42,979 bases of DNA from an uncultured Pseudomonadota bacterium (GCA_903847275.1 CAINDC010000001.1:1-42979), one strand, 5' to 3'; numbered from the stretch's first letter, positions 25,623-36,174 are shown. Made by a program: numbers and translations. Notes: generated by a model from the letters alone, not told the origin.

Positions 25623-26500
25623 ATTGCGGTTACGTCGCGTTAATCGGTCGCCCGAATGTAGGCAAATCGACTTTAATGAACCATTTGCTCAAACAAAAAA
25701 TCAGTATCACTTCACGCAAGCCACAAACCACACGCCATCGAATTGTCGGTATCAATACGACAGACGCGGGACAAGCCATTTACATGGATACACCTGGAAT
25801 GCACGCCGATCAGAAAAAAGCTTTGAATCGCCAACTCAATCGCACGGCTGACAGCGCGTTAATGGGTGTGAATGTCGTGGTGTGGCTCATTGACGGACTA
25901 GCGTTTCAAGAATACGACGAAGTAATTTTCGAGAAATTGAAACAAGCAGGTTTGCCCGTGATTTTGGCGGTCAATAAAATCGACCGTGTTGTAGACAAAG
26001 ACAGGGTTTTTGCTTTTTTTGCAGCAGCACAAGAACGCTTTCCGTTTCACGCGATTTTGCCGATTTCAGCGTTAAAACGTATTCATTTGGACGAGCTAGA
26101 AAATGAAATTATGGGTTTGTTGCCCGAAGGCGATTTGATTTATCCAGCGGATCAAATCACCGACAGACCCGAACGGTTTTTGGTAGCTGAAATTATTCGT
26201 GAAAAATTGATGCGGCGTTTAGGTGCTGAATTGCCGTATGAATTAACGGTTGAAATTGAACGTTATGAAGAACTCGAAAATATCAGCAAAATTTACGCGA
26301 TTATTTGGATTGAGCGACTCTCGCAAAAGAGCATCATTATTGGCACGGAAGGCGAAATGTTGAAAAAAGTCGGTACCGATGCGCGACTTGATATTGAGCG
26401 TTTAATTGGACAAAAAGTCTTTTTACAGCTTTGGGTAAAAGTTAAAAAAGGTTGGTCGGACAACGAACGGGCTTTGCAAAGTTTGGGTTATCGGGATTGA
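25619..26500 (+). CDS. era: GTPase Era
   Basis: 293 residues. G1 GRPNVGKSTLMN, effector region SRKPQTTRHRIVG, G3 DTPGMH, G4 NKID, and a C-terminal KH domain (about 200-285) with IGTEGEMLKKVGTDAR. Era binds the 16S rRNA 3' end and promotes 30S assembly. Co-translated with rnc; recO, often next, is absent, and a terminator follows. Confidence 0.96.
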   Translation: MNCGYVALIGRPNVGKSTLMNHLLKQKISITSRKPQTTRHRIVGINTTDAGQAIYMDTPGMHADQKKALNRQLNRTADSALMGVNVVVWLIDGLAFQEYDEVIFEKLKQAGLPVILAVNKIDRVVDKDRVFAFFAAAQERFPFHAILPISALKRIHLDELENEIMGLLPEGDLIYPADQITDRPERFLVAEIIREKLMRRLGAELPYELTVEIERYEELENISKIYAIIWIERLSQKSIIIGTEGEMLKKVGTDARLDIERLIGQKVFLQLWVKVKKGWSDNERALQSLGYRD

Positions 26501-26522
26501 TTTCAACCAAGTTTTGAACCTA

Positions 26523-26551
26523 AAAAAAACCGCCATCAAGGCGGTTTTTTT
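26523..26551. terminator. Bidirectional terminator between era and rpoH
   Basis: ACCGCC at 26529-26534 pairs with GGCGGT at 26540-26545 around a 5-nt loop. A runs on the left and T runs on the right extend the stem, so it can serve both convergent genes. Confidence 0.88.
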
Positions 26552-26567
26552 ATGCGTGAAAAAATAT

Positions 26568-27425
26568 TTATGCCACAAACACCGAAGCATTGCGGATTTT
26601 TTTCATGGCATTTTGTTCGAGCTGACGAATGCGTTCCGCTGAAACGTTATATTTCGCCGCTAAATCTTGCAACGTCAATTTTTTTTCCACCAACCAACGA
26701 CTTGCCAAAATGTCTAAACTACGTTCGTCCAACGATTTCATTGCTTCTGTTAATAACTCATGCTCGCGTCCTTCCCAATCCGACGCTTCCAATAATTCCG
26801 CTGGGTCAGCGTGATATTGTTGTAAATAATTTACGGGGGCAGCGTAATTTTCGTCGTCGCTGTCATCGTTCGACATATCAAACGACATATCGTGACTACT
26901 CAAGCGTTTTTCCATTTCATAAACATCACTCAAATTCACATTCAAATCTGCTGCAATCGCTTGTGCATCATCATGTGAAAGCCAATTCAAATCTTTTTTC
27001 ATTTTGCGTAAATTAAAAAATAATTTACGTTGGGCTTTCGTGGTTGCAATTTTGACGATGCCCCAATTTTTAATCACATATTCGTGAATTTCGGCTTTAA
27101 TCCAATGCACTGCAAATGACACCAAACGCACGCCCATATTAGGATCGAAACGTTTTACGGCTTTCATTAAACCGACGTTGCCTTCTTGAATTAAATCTGG
27201 CATCGACAAACCGTAGCCGCTATAACCGCGTGCGACATGCACCACAAAACGCAAATTGGTCATAACCAATTCACGAGCGGCTTCCAAATCGCCGTCATCA
27301 CGAAAACGTAACGCAAGTTCACGTTCTTGTTCACTGGTCAATTGCGGCATTTGACGAACAACATTTAAGTAAGCGTCAAACGTTCCAACAGATAAATTTG
27401 TAGGTAAAGCTAAAGCGTTTGTCAT
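26568..27425 (-). CDS. rpoH: RNA polymerase sigma-32 factor
   Basis: 285 residues from ATG 27425, which has CGAGGT upstream; earlier in-frame starts have no family resemblance. Region 2 holds NLRFVVHVARGYSGYGLSMPDLIQEGNVGLMKAVKRFDP, and the RpoH box is TTKAQRKLFFNLRK. Region 4 ends with an HTH, LQDLAAKYNVSAERIRQLEQ. It directs transcription of heat-shock genes. ftsEX, its usual neighbours, are absent. Convergent with era. Confidence 0.96.
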   Translation of the reverse strand: MTNALALPTNLSVGTFDAYLNVVRQMPQLTSEQERELALRFRDDGDLEAARELVMTNLRFVVHVARGYSGYGLSMPDLIQEGNVGLMKAVKRFDPNMGVRLVSFAVHWIKAEIHEYVIKNWGIVKIATTKAQRKLFFNLRKMKKDLNWLSHDDAQAIAADLNVNLSDVYEMEKRLSSHDMSFDMSNDDSDDENYAAPVNYLQQYHADPAELLEASDWEGREHELLTEAMKSLDERSLDILASRWLVEKKLTLQDLAAKYNVSAERIRQLEQNAMKKIRNASVFVA

Positions 27426-27543
27426 AATAAAAATACCTCGTTGTCTTTGAATAATTGGGAAAATTCTAACATTTTTTAGCATGAATGAATGCCTTTTCTT
27501 GCTATTATGCTCGGCATTATTCCGTTTATTTTTAGTCGTTTTT

Positions 27544-28710
27544 ATGAAAAAAATTATTTCTTTTTTGAGTTTAATTTTCACCCTAAATGTTCACGCTGAC
27601 GATTTACGCGCGACGGGTGATTTAGGTTTGGTCATTGAACGCGAATCAAATTCTGCTCTAATTATCAATACGTCACAACCAAGTCAGCTCGCTAAAATCG
27701 AAGGTCTAGGTGATTTATCACACGCTTCAGTGGTTTTTTCGCACAATGAACGTTTTGCTTATGTTTTTGGGCGCGATGGCGGCTTGACTAAAATAGACTT
27801 GCTCTTAGATGAGGTCGAAAAGCGAATAATTCAAGGGGGAAATTCAATTGGTGGTGCAATTTCTCAAGACGGCGAAATTATTGGGGTGTCGAATTATCAA
27901 CCTGCCAGTGTGAAATTATTTTTAGCTGAAACGCTAGAATTACTTGCCGACATTCCAGCCATCGATGCAAATGGAAAATTATCGAAAACAGTTGGATTGG
28001 TTGATGCTCCAAATCAAAAATTTGTGGTGAGTTTATTTGATGCGGGTGAAATTTGGGTAATTGATGCAAAAAATCCAAAATCACCACAAATTCAAAAATT
28101 CACCAACATTGGCAAACAACCTTATGATGCGCTAATTTCATCCGATGGACGTTATTACATTGCGGGTTTATTTGGTGAAAAAGGTTTGGCATTTTTGGAT
28201 TTGTGGCATCCCGAATTGGGCGTAAAACGTATTTTGGAAAATTATGGCAAAGACGATGAGCAATTGCCCGTTTATAAAATGCCGCATTTTGAAGGTTGGG
28301 CAATGACTTCTGATTATGTTTTTGTGCCAGCCGTTGGACGGCATGAAGTGTTAGTTGTCGATAAAAAAACGTGGCAACTGGTTAAAACGATTCCCGTGGT
28401 TGGACAACCCGTTTTTGTTATAGCACGACCTGATGGGCGGCAGATTTGGGTGAATTTTGCTATGCCCGATAATGCACAAATCCAAGTCATTGATGCCAGC
28501 AAATTAGAAATTGAAAAAACATTTAGCGCGGGAAAAGCGGCATTACATTTTGAATTCACACCACGCGGCGAACAGGTTTGGATTGCGTTACGCGACGATA
28601 ATGCGGTTGCTGTTTATGATACCGATACGTTGAAAGAAGTGGCGCGTTTACCTGCCGAAAAACCAAATGGTATTTTCTTTTCAGCGCGAGCGCATCGGAT
28701 TGGAATGTAA
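27544..28710 (+). CDS. nirF: Heme d1 biosynthesis protein NirF
   Basis: 388 residues from ATG 27544: signal peptide MKKIISFLSLIFTLNVHA, then DDLRATGDLGLVIERE. The family-typical GLGDLSHASVVFSHNERFAYVFGRDGGLTKIDLL, NSIGGAISQDGEIIGVSNYQPASVKLF and later beta-propeller repeats follow. NirF is a periplasmic protein that acts late in the synthesis of heme d1, the cofactor of cytochrome cd1 nitrite reductase. An upstream in-frame ATG gives a second hydrophobic stretch and is less likely. It starts a nirF-nirG-nirH-acs run. NirN is the nearest paralogue, but the N-terminus here is NirF-like. Confidence 0.88.
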   Translation: MKKIISFLSLIFTLNVHADDLRATGDLGLVIERESNSALIINTSQPSQLAKIEGLGDLSHASVVFSHNERFAYVFGRDGGLTKIDLLLDEVEKRIIQGGNSIGGAISQDGEIIGVSNYQPASVKLFLAETLELLADIPAIDANGKLSKTVGLVDAPNQKFVVSLFDAGEIWVIDAKNPKSPQIQKFTNIGKQPYDALISSDGRYYIAGLFGEKGLAFLDLWHPELGVKRILENYGKDDEQLPVYKMPHFEGWAMTSDYVFVPAVGRHEVLVVDKKTWQLVKTIPVVGQPVFVIARPDGRQIWVNFAMPDNAQIQVIDASKLEIEKTFSAGKAALHFEFTPRGEQVWIALRDDNAVAVYDTDTLKEVARLPAEKPNGIFFSARAHRIGM

Positions 28711-28712
28711 TT

Positions 28713-29171
28713 GTGCTGACCGATTTACAAAAAAAATTGCTCAATGATTTTCAACGTAATTTTCCAATTTCGCCAACGCCTTACGCCGATATTGCAGCCC
28801 AATTAAATGTGACTGAAAGCGAAGTTTTGCAAGCCTTTCAAGATTTAAATAAACAAAATTTTATCAGTCGAATCGGTGCAATTATTCCACCGAATAAAAT
28901 TGGAATAAGTACATTAGCCGCAATGTCTGTCCCTGAAAATGAATTAGAACGTGTTGCAAAACAAGTGAGTTTTTTCAGCGAAGTAAATCATAATTATGAA
29001 CGTGAAAATGACGTGAACTTGTGGTTTGTGATTATTGCAAATAACACGGCACATTTGAACGAAGTGATTAAAGCCATTGAAGTTGAAACAGGTTTTAACG
29101 TGCTACGTTTTCCATTGGAAAAAGAATTTTTTATCGATTTAAGTTTTAAGTTGGATTTCAAAAATGCTTGA
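28713..29171 (+). CDS. nirG: Siroheme decarboxylase subunit NirG (AsnC-like)
   Basis: 152 residues, GTG start 2 nt after nirF. N-terminal HTH-like part (FPISPTPYADIAAQLNVTESEVLQAF), then RIGAIIPPNKIG, VNHNYERENDVNLWFVI and a FPLEKEFFIDLSF tail, which match the Lrp/AsnC-like NirD/L/G/H proteins. These enzymes decarboxylate siroheme to 12,18-didecarboxysiroheme on the way to heme d1. Which letter applies is judged from my memory of tail motifs, so NirD remains possible. It overlaps nirH by 8 nt. Confidence 0.78.
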   Translation: MLTDLQKKLLNDFQRNFPISPTPYADIAAQLNVTESEVLQAFQDLNKQNFISRIGAIIPPNKIGISTLAAMSVPENELERVAKQVSFFSEVNHNYERENDVNLWFVIIANNTAHLNEVIKAIEVETGFNVLRFPLEKEFFIDLSFKLDFKNA

Positions 29172-29652
29172 TGATTTGAATCAAAAATTACTCGAACAAA
29201 TTGCCGAAGGTTTGCCAATTTGTTCACGTCCATATTTAGAAATTGGCGAAGCGTTGGGAATTGAAGAATCTGAAGTGATTGAACGATTAACACAACTACA
29301 ATCAAACGGAATCATTAAACGCTTTGGTGTGATTGTGAAACACGCTGCAATTGGTTATCGCGCCAATGCCATGTGTGTCTGGAAAGTTCCCGAAGAAAAA
29401 ATTGATGAAATATCGCAGTATTTATTGGAATTTCCGTTCGTAACGCTTTGTTATCAACGTCCCGCCTTGCTTGAATGGGATTACAATTTATACTGCATGA
29501 TTCATGGAAAAGATAAAAATACGGTTCTTGCTCAAATAGCAGAAATTAATGTTCACCCAAAAATGCAGCAAGCATTTCAACATCAAGTGTTATTTAGTCG
29601 CCGATGTTTTAAACAACGCGGTGCAGTTTATTCAACAACGCTTAATCATTAG
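29164..29652 (+). CDS. nirH: Siroheme decarboxylase subunit NirH (AsnC-like)
   Basis: 162 residues. The N-terminus is similar in layout to nirG, then [54 protein letters not shown], and [14 protein letters not shown], the latter being a NirH-type ending. It works with the partner above as a two-subunit siroheme decarboxylase. Its stop overlaps the acs ribosome binding site. NirS, NirJ and NirE are not in the window. Confidence 0.8.
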   Translation: MLDDLNQKLLEQIAEGLPICSRPYLEIGEALGIEESEVIERLTQLQSNGIIKRFGVIVKHAAIGYRANAMCVWKVPEEKIDEISQYLLEFPFVTLCYQRPALLEWDYNLYCMIHGKDKNTVLAQIAEINVHPKMQQAFQHQVLFSRRCFKQRGAVYSTTLNH

Positions 29653-29659
29653 GATTTTC

Positions 29660-31597
29660 ATGTCAGACCACAAAATTTACCCTGTTAAATCACATATTGC
29701 CGAACACGCGCACATTAACGCCGAGCAATATCACGCACTTTATCAACAATCGATTCAACATCCCGAAGCGTTCTGGTCAGAACAAGCAACGCAATTTTTA
29801 GACTGGCACGCGCCTTGGCATACAGTGTTGGATTACGATTTTCTAACGGCAAAAATTCGTTGGTTTGAAGGCGGAAAACTCAATGTCAGCGTCAATTGTT
29901 TAGATAGACATTTGCCCACAAAAGCGAATCAAACCGCGATTATTTGGGAAGGCGATAATCCTGAAAATTCAAAAACACTTACTTACGCGCAATTACACGA
30001 GCAAGTTTGTAAATTCGCCAACGTGTTGAAAAATCACGGTGTTCAAAAAGGCGACCGCGTGTGTATTTATATGCCGATGATTTTGGAAGTATCGGTTGCG
30101 ATGTTAGCGTGTACGCGAATTGGTGCGGTGCATTCGATTATTTTTGGTGGGTTTTCGGCTGAATCGCTCAAAGAACGTATTTTAGATTGTGATTGCCGTT
30201 ATGTAATTTGTGCGGATGAAGGTTATCGCGGCGGCAAAGTCATCCCAATGAAAACCACCGTTGATAAAGCCCTCGAAGGTTGCCCTCACATTAAAACGGT
30301 TGTCGTCGTGCAAAACACGGGAAATTCGGTTAGTTGGCAAAACGGACGAGATGTTTGGTTTCATGACGAAATGGCGAATGCGTCGAATGTTTGCGAACCT
30401 GAATGGATGGATGCAGAAGACCCGCTTTTTATTTTGTACACATCGGGTTCGACAGGAAAACCAAAAGGCGTTTTGCACACCACAGGCGGTTATTTGCTTT
30501 ATGCCTCGATGACGCACAAATATATTTTCGATTATCAAGAGGGCGAAATTTATTGGTGTACGGCAGACGTGGGTTGGATTACAGGACATTCGTATGTGAT
30601 TTACGCGCCACTTTGCAACGGCGCGACAACCTTGATGTTTGAAGGCGTGCCAATGTATCCAACCGCTTCGCGTTTTTGGGAAGTCGTTGATAAACATCAA
30701 GTGAACATTTTTTACACCGCGCCGACGGCAATTCGCGCTTTGATGGCAGAAGGCGATGAATTTGTCACCCGAACAGAAAGAACCAGTTTGCGAATTTTGG
30801 GAAGTGTTGGCGAACCGATAAACTCGGAGGCGTGGGAATGGTATTACCACGTTGTGGGACACAATGAATGCCCAATTGTCGATACTTGGTGGCAAACTGA
30901 AACAGGCGGTATTTTAATTACGCCGCTTGTTGGCGCGATGGATTTAAAACCAGGTTCGGCAACCCGTCCATTTTTTGGCGTGCAACCTGTGATTTTAGAC
31001 AACGACGGACATATTCAACACGGGGCGGCAGAAGGCGTTTTAGCGATTCGTTACCCAACGCCTGGCATGGCGCGAACAATTTACGGCGACCATCAACGTT
31101 TTATAGACACTTATTTCAAACTTTATCCGAATTATTATTTTACAGGCGACGGCGCACGACGTGATGAAGACGGTTATTTTTGGATTACGGGGCGTGTCGA
31201 TGACGTGTTGAATGTGTCAGGGCATCGAATGGGAACCGCTGAAATTGAAGATGCGCTGGATTTACACGAACACGTTGCCGAATCGGCGGTTGTAGGTTTC
31301 CCTCATGCAATAAAAGGGCAGGGGATTTATGCTTTCGTTTCTCTAAAACACGACACGCCGCCGTCGGATGAATTAAAAAAAGAATTAGTAAAATTAGTGC
31401 GTGCTGAAATTGGTGCGATTGCGACAATTGATGTCATTCAATGGTCGCCGAATTTACCCAAAACCCGTTCAGGAAAAATTATGCGTCGTATTTTGCGGAA
31501 AATTGCTGCCAATGAACTCGATAATTTGGGTGATATTTCAACATTGGCAGATTCGTCAGTGGTTGAAGATATTATTGCGAATCGACAGGTTATTTAA
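29660..31597 (+). CDS. acs: Acetyl-CoA synthetase (AMP-forming)
   Basis: 645 residues, the normal size. ATG 29660 has AGGA just upstream and gives [17 protein letters not shown]; an earlier in-frame start lies within nirH. The adenylate motif [44 protein letters not shown] and the acetylated-lysine motif [15 protein letters not shown] are present. It activates acetate to acetyl-CoA. It follows nirH in the same strand, probably in the same transcript. Confidence 0.96.
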   Translation: MSDHKIYPVKSHIAEHAHINAEQYHALYQQSIQHPEAFWSEQATQFLDWHAPWHTVLDYDFLTAKIRWFEGGKLNVSVNCLDRHLPTKANQTAIIWEGDNPENSKTLTYAQLHEQVCKFANVLKNHGVQKGDRVCIYMPMILEVSVAMLACTRIGAVHSIIFGGFSAESLKERILDCDCRYVICADEGYRGGKVIPMKTTVDKALEGCPHIKTVVVVQNTGNSVSWQNGRDVWFHDEMANASNVCEPEWMDAEDPLFILYTSGSTGKPKGVLHTTGGYLLYASMTHKYIFDYQEGEIYWCTADVGWITGHSYVIYAPLCNGATTLMFEGVPMYPTASRFWEVVDKHQVNIFYTAPTAIRALMAEGDEFVTRTERTSLRILGSVGEPINSEAWEWYYHVVGHNECPIVDTWWQTETGGILITPLVGAMDLKPGSATRPFFGVQPVILDNDGHIQHGAAEGVLAIRYPTPGMARTIYGDHQRFIDTYFKLYPNYYFTGDGARRDEDGYFWITGRVDDVLNVSGHRMGTAEIEDALDLHEHVAESAVVGFPHAIKGQGIYAFVSLKHDTPPSDELKKELVKLVRAEIGAIATIDVIQWSPNLPKTRSGKIMRRILRKIAANELDNLGDISTLADSSVVEDIIANRQVI

Positions 31598-31679
31598 TTT
31601 CAAAAAAACAGCGTGTGTTACGGTAAAATGCCGCACGCTAAAAAAGCGATTCACTTCATTTTAAATTACAGGAAAAATC

Positions 31680-32696
31680 ATGCACAGCGTAACCCTTATT
31701 AAAGGCGACGGTATTGGTCCATCGATTATGGACGAAGCAGTAAAAATCATTAACGCTTCGGGCGCGAAAATTAACTGGGAAGAAACACACGCGGGTTTGG
31801 GTGCGTTTGAAGTTTTTGGTACACCGATTCCCGAAGAAACGATGGCATCGATTGACCGCACTCGATTAGCATTTAAAGGTCCTTTAACAACACCGATTGG
31901 AGCGGGTTTTAGAAGTATTAACGTGGCATTACGTCAAAAATACGATTTATACGCAAACGTTCGTCCAGCAAAAAGTTGGAAAGGCGTAAACACGCGCTAC
32001 GAAAATGTTGATATTGTAATTGTGCGTGAAAATACCGAAGGACTTTACGCGGGTTTGGAACATTATTTAACGCCTAAAAAAGACATTGCGGAAAGTATTG
32101 CTGTGGTTACTCGCGTAGCTTCGGAACGCATTATTGATTATGCGTTTCAATATGCGCGTGACAATGGACGCAAAAAAGTCACCGTTTGCCACAAAGCCAA
32201 CATTTTAAAATACACACAAGGTTTGTTTTTAGACATTGCGCGTGAAACGGCAGCACGTTATCCCGATATTCAATTTGAAGACGTGATTATTGATGCAGCT
32301 TGTATGCACATGGTCATGAATCCACAAAAATTCGACGTGATTGTTTGCACCAATATGTTTGGTGATATTTTGTCCGATTTAACCGCTGGTTTAGTGGGCG
32401 GTTTAGGTTTAATTGCTGGCGCGAATATCGGCAAAGATGCGGCTTTATTTGAAGCGGTTCATGGGAGTGCGCCTGATATTGCTGGACAAAATAAAGCGAA
32501 TCCAACAGCTGTCATTATGGCGGGCGTGATGATGTTGCATCATATCGGCGAACATGAAGCGGCTGAAAAAATTAAAACGGCGGTTGAAAAAGTCGTGAAT
32601 GAAGGCATTTTTGTTACACCCGATTTAAACCCAAATACCAAAGCTGGCACGATTGAAATGGGCGATGCGATTGTTGCCGCAATGGCGAATTTATAA
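31680..32696 (+). CDS. NAD-type isocitrate dehydrogenase
   Basis: 338 residues. Substrate motif RENTEGLYAGLEH, LTTPIGAGFRSINVALRQ and the metal site of this decarboxylating dehydrogenase family are visible. In the cofactor loop the sequence is HGSAPDIAGQNKANPTA; Asp in this position is the mark of NAD use, where NADP enzymes carry Lys. It converts isocitrate to 2-oxoglutarate in the TCA cycle. Isopropylmalate dehydrogenase is excluded by the motif wording as I recall it. About 80 nt separate it from acs, containing AGCGTG/CACGCT arms but no T run on the plus strand. Confidence 0.9.
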   Translation: MHSVTLIKGDGIGPSIMDEAVKIINASGAKINWEETHAGLGAFEVFGTPIPEETMASIDRTRLAFKGPLTTPIGAGFRSINVALRQKYDLYANVRPAKSWKGVNTRYENVDIVIVRENTEGLYAGLEHYLTPKKDIAESIAVVTRVASERIIDYAFQYARDNGRKKVTVCHKANILKYTQGLFLDIARETAARYPDIQFEDVIIDAACMHMVMNPQKFDVIVCTNMFGDILSDLTAGLVGGLGLIAGANIGKDAALFEAVHGSAPDIAGQNKANPTAVIMAGVMMLHHIGEHEAAEKIKTAVEKVVNEGIFVTPDLNPNTKAGTIEMGDAIVAAMANL

Positions 32697-32713
32697 TTTA
32701 ACTTAGGACTGTT

Positions 32714-33277
32714 ATGCACGAACTTATTGAACGCGAACTTTTTGAAGCTTTGGAATATGCGCGTAGTGTTGATGAAGAACAAGGTAGACATATTTTGATT
32801 CAATTTGAAATTGATCAACCCATGTTTTCGACCACGTTATTCAACGTTTTCCCATCGGTTATCGATAATCAAAGCAGCGAAATAAAATACCAAAACTTAG
32901 CTCAACATTTCGCGGATTTATGTTTTGACGTATTGTGTGTTTATACGAAAGCGTTTGGCAAAATGCCAAATTGTGAAGACGATCCATTGTGGATTGAAAG
33001 CCAAGCAAAATTGTTAGATAAAGAACTTGCACCATTATTAACGTCAAATCACGTCAGCGATAAAGCAGCAAAAAAAATGCGTGAAGATTTTTTCAAACCT
33101 AAAGAAGGCGAATTTATTCAAACGGGTTTGGTCGAATTTATGAATATGGCGGTGGATGATTACGCTAAAAATTCAGGCGATGAGTATCACGATTCGATGT
33201 TGGATTTAACAAAAACGATGCTGTTTGTTGTGGTAAGAATGTTCAATAACCTTTATACGCCGAAAGTCATTCATTAA
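32714..33277 (+). CDS. Conserved hypothetical protein, 187 aa
   Basis: Unrecognised. ATG at 32714 with AGGA upstream, 17 nt after the isocitrate dehydrogenase stop, so likely co-transcribed. The protein is acidic, without signal or membrane helices, mostly helical by eye (IERELFEALEYARSVDEEQG and later EYHDSMLDLTKTMLFVVVRM). A strong terminator follows. Confidence 0.75.
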   Translation: MHELIERELFEALEYARSVDEEQGRHILIQFEIDQPMFSTTLFNVFPSVIDNQSSEIKYQNLAQHFADLCFDVLCVYTKAFGKMPNCEDDPLWIESQAKLLDKELAPLLTSNHVSDKAAKKMREDFFKPKEGEFIQTGLVEFMNMAVDDYAKNSGDEYHDSMLDLTKTMLFVVVRMFNNLYTPKVIH

Positions 33278-33288
33278 AAATCAAATTC

Positions 33289-33320
33289 AAAGGCTCAATA
33301 TATTTGTGTTGAGCCTTTTT
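33289..33320 (+). terminator. Rho-independent terminator
   Basis: A 10-bp perfect stem (AAAGGCTCAA at 33289-33298 with TTGAGCCTTT at 33309-33318), a 10-nt loop and Ts. It ends the isocitrate dehydrogenase/187-aa unit. Confidence 0.9.
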
Positions 33321-33346
33321 CCCCATTTATTCCAGACTCCGACTTC

Positions 33347-34696
33347 ATGAAAAAAATTGAACTACTTTCCCCAGCGGGAACCATTAGAAATATGCGTTAT
33401 GCGTTTGCTTACGGCGCAGATGCGGTTTATGCAGGACAACCGCGTTACAGTTTGCGTGTGCGAAATAATGATTTTCTGCACGACAATTTACAAATTGGTA
33501 TCAACGAAGCACATCAACTCGGTAAAAAGTTTTTTATTGCGGCAAATGTGATTCCACATAATGCGAAAATTAAAACTTTCATGAAAGACATCGCGCCGAT
33601 TGTTGCGATGAAACCTGACGCGCTGATTATGGCTGATCCTGGTTTGATTATGATGATGCGTGACACTTATCCCGAAATGCCAATTCATTTGTCGGTGCAA
33701 GCAAATACGGTGAATTTTGCCAGCGTGAATTTTTGGAAACGCATGGGCGTGGAACGTGTGATTTTATCGAGAGAATTATCGCTCGATGAAATTGCTGAAA
33801 TTCGTCAAGAATGCCCCGATACCGAAATTGAAGTTTTTGTGCATGGTGCGTTGTGTATTGCTTATTCAGGACGTTGTTTGTTGTCGGGTTATTTCAATCA
33901 CCGCGATCCAAATCAAGGAACGTGTACCAATTCTTGCCGTTGGAAATATGATACAAAACCTGCCGAAGAAAATGCCGAAGGTGATTTAATTTTACCTGCT
34001 GAAAATGGTGAGGTTTTATCAATGAGCGACATTAGCAACGCCAGTTGTGGCGGCGCAGAACGTCATCCGCTTGCAGATAAAGTTTATTTTCTCGAAGAAG
34101 AAGGTCGCAAAGGTGAACTATTACCTGTGATGGAAGACGAAAATGGCACTTACATCATGAATTCTAAAGATTTACGCGCCATCGAACACGTTCAACGTTT
34201 AGTCGAAATTGGCGTGGACAGTTTGAAAATTGAAGGTCGTACCAAATCACATTATTACGTTGCTCGCACCGCACAAACGTATCGTCAAGCGATAGACGAC
34301 GCGCTTGCTGGACGCGAATTTAATCCCGAATCGCTTGGCGTTTTAGAAAATTTAGCGAACCGTGGTTATACCGACGGGTTTTATCAACGTCATCACACGC
34401 ACGAGCAGCAAAATTATTTAACAGGTTATTCAAAAAGCCATCAACAACAATTCTGCGGTGAAATTCGCAGTTACGATAAAGAAGCGGGTTTGGCGACAAT
34501 TGATGCGAAAAATAAATTTGCGGTGGGCGACAAAATTGAACTGATTTTGCCCGAAGGCAATCAAGATTTTGTTATCGAACGCATGGAAAATATGTACGGA
34601 CAAGAAATACAAGAAGCGAGTGGCGGCGGTTATGAAGTGAAAATTCCATTGCCTGAAATGAATGGGAATTATGGGTTGATTTCTCGCTACATTTAA
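33347..34696 (+). CDS. trhP: tRNA hydroxylation protein P / peptidase U32 family
   Basis: 449 residues. Begins MKKIELLSPAGTIRNMRYAFAYGADAVYAG; contains the U32 signature EVFVHGALCIAYSGRCLLSG and a cysteine cluster, NQGTCTNSCRWKYD, followed by MNSKDLRAIEHVQRLVEIGVDSLKIEGRTKS. In E. coli TrhP (YegQ) is needed for 5-hydroxyuridine formation in tRNA wobble position 34; the Fe-S nature is inferred from the cysteines. It stands alone between a terminator and ntrC. Confidence 0.9.
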   Translation: MKKIELLSPAGTIRNMRYAFAYGADAVYAGQPRYSLRVRNNDFLHDNLQIGINEAHQLGKKFFIAANVIPHNAKIKTFMKDIAPIVAMKPDALIMADPGLIMMMRDTYPEMPIHLSVQANTVNFASVNFWKRMGVERVILSRELSLDEIAEIRQECPDTEIEVFVHGALCIAYSGRCLLSGYFNHRDPNQGTCTNSCRWKYDTKPAEENAEGDLILPAENGEVLSMSDISNASCGGAERHPLADKVYFLEEEGRKGELLPVMEDENGTYIMNSKDLRAIEHVQRLVEIGVDSLKIEGRTKSHYYVARTAQTYRQAIDDALAGREFNPESLGVLENLANRGYTDGFYQRHHTHEQQNYLTGYSKSHQQQFCGEIRSYDKEAGLATIDAKNKFAVGDKIELILPEGNQDFVIERMENMYGQEIQEASGGGYEVKIPLPEMNGNYGLISRYI

Positions 34697-34764
34697 CGAT
34701 TAGAAAAGCTCTGGCAGCGTAGAGAAAATTTATGAAAACTCTTTAAAATTACCAAAAGAATCGC

Positions 34765-36174
34765 ATGAATGAATTAGAAATTGTTTGGATTGTTGATGAT
34801 GATAAATCCATTCGCTGGGTGATGGAAAAGGCTTTCCAAAAAGCTAAAATGGTCGTGCGAAGTTTTCAAAATCCAAAAGAATTACTCACTGCGCTACAGC
34901 ATGATATTCCAGATGTTCTGATTACAGATATTCGGATGCCTGGCATGAATGGTTTGGAATTACTGAATAAAATTCAATCGAATTACGCAAAATTGCCTGT
35001 GATTGTAATGACTGCACATTCGGATTTAGAAAGTGCTGTGGCGGCATTTCAAGGTGGTGCATTTGATTACTTACCTAAACCATTTGATATTACTGACTTA
35101 ATTGAGTTAACGCGCCGAGCTTACATTCATTCTCAACAATGCCAAAATGCAATAAGTCCTGCTTCATCAACACAAAGCGTTATTTCAGATATTGTGGGTG
35201 AAGCTCCAGCCATGCAAGATGTTTTTCGGGCGATTGGGCGTTTAGCTCGTTCGCAAATTACGGTGTTAATCAATGGTGAATCTGGAACAGGGAAGGAATT
35301 AGTTGCAAAGGCATTACACCGCCATAGCCCACGCAATACAAAACCATTTATCGCGTTGAATATGGCGGCAATTCCAAAAGAGTTAATGGAATCGGAATTA
35401 TTTGGTCATGAAAAAGGTGCATTTACTGGTGCGATTCAACGTCGTGCTGGGCGATTTGAACAAGCAAATGGTGGCACATTATTTTTGGATGAAATTGGCG
35501 ATATGCCCGCTGAATTACAAACTCGTTTGTTACGCGTATTGTCAGATGGTGAATTCTATCCCGTTGGTGCTTATGCTTCGATAAAAGTAGATGTACGAAT
35601 CATTGCAGCAACACATCAAAATTTAGAAGAGCTTGTGAAGCAAGGGCGTTTTCGAGATGATTTATTTCACCGATTGAATGTGATTCGGATTCATATCCCT
35701 CCTTTACGAGAACGCAAACAAGATATTCCATTATTGCTACGTCACTTTTTACAGCAAGCGGCTAAAGAATTAGATATGGAAATTAAAGTGTTGAAACCTA
35801 ATGTGGAAGTATTTTTAAGTGCGTTAGATTGGCACGGAAATGTGCGGCAATTGGAAAATACTTGTCGATGGTTAACCGTAATGGCATCGGGACATGAAAT
35901 TCATATTCACGATTTGCCGCCTGAATTATTGGTAAAAAAAATACCACAAGGTGGAGATTGGGAAAGTTTATTACGCTCGGCAATTGACCAACATTTGCTT
36001 AATAAAACTGCCGAAATTGCCAAACAAATTATTCCAATCGTCGAAAGTATTTTGATTAAATCTGCATTAGATTTTACTGGCAATAAACGTCATGAAGCCG
36101 CTAATTTATTGGGTTACGGACGCAACACATTGACAAGAAAAGTAACCGAATTAAACATTGATATTAGCGATTAA
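34765..36174 (+). CDS. ntrC: Nitrogen regulation protein NtrC (sigma54 activator)
   Basis: 469 residues. Receiver domain with Asp55 (ITDIRMPG), AAA+ domain with Walker A GESGTGKE (171-178), the sigma54-contact loop GAFTGA at 218-223, Walker [12 protein letters not shown], and a C-terminal Fis-type HTH ([19 protein letters not shown]). It activates nitrogen-assimilation genes when phosphorylated by NtrB. ntrB and glnA, usually next to it, are absent, so it is isolated here. The orphan NtrY at 16-18 kb is a different two-component family. Confidence 0.95.
   Translation: MNELEIVWIVDDDKSIRWVMEKAFQKAKMVVRSFQNPKELLTALQHDIPDVLITDIRMPGMNGLELLNKIQSNYAKLPVIVMTAHSDLESAVAAFQGGAFDYLPKPFDITDLIELTRRAYIHSQQCQNAISPASSTQSVISDIVGEAPAMQDVFRAIGRLARSQITVLINGESGTGKELVAKALHRHSPRNTKPFIALNMAAIPKELMESELFGHEKGAFTGAIQRRAGRFEQANGGTLFLDEIGDMPAELQTRLLRVLSDGEFYPVGAYASIKVDVRIIAATHQNLEELVKQGRFRDDLFHRLNVIRIHIPPLRERKQDIPLLLRHFLQQAAKELDMEIKVLKPNVEVFLSALDWHGNVRQLENTCRWLTVMASGHEIHIHDLPPELLVKKIPQGGDWESLLRSAIDQHLLNKTAEIAKQIIPIVESILIKSALDFTGNKRHEAANLLGYGRNTLTRKVTELNIDISD

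Noticed and set aside
26552-27016. A 154-codon open frame opposite rpoH
   Set aside because: Antisense to the clearly identified rpoH, starts in the terminator hairpin and has no recognisable domain.
30182-30895. A 237-codon open frame antisense to acs
   Set aside because: It lies wholly within acs, has composition typical of an antisense shadow (many His, Asn, Arg) and no family-like motif.
31598-31679. AGCGTG/CACGCT inverted arms between acs and isocitrate dehydrogenase as a terminator
   Set aside because: There is no T run on the plus strand, and no minus-strand gene would need it; a weak hairpin only.
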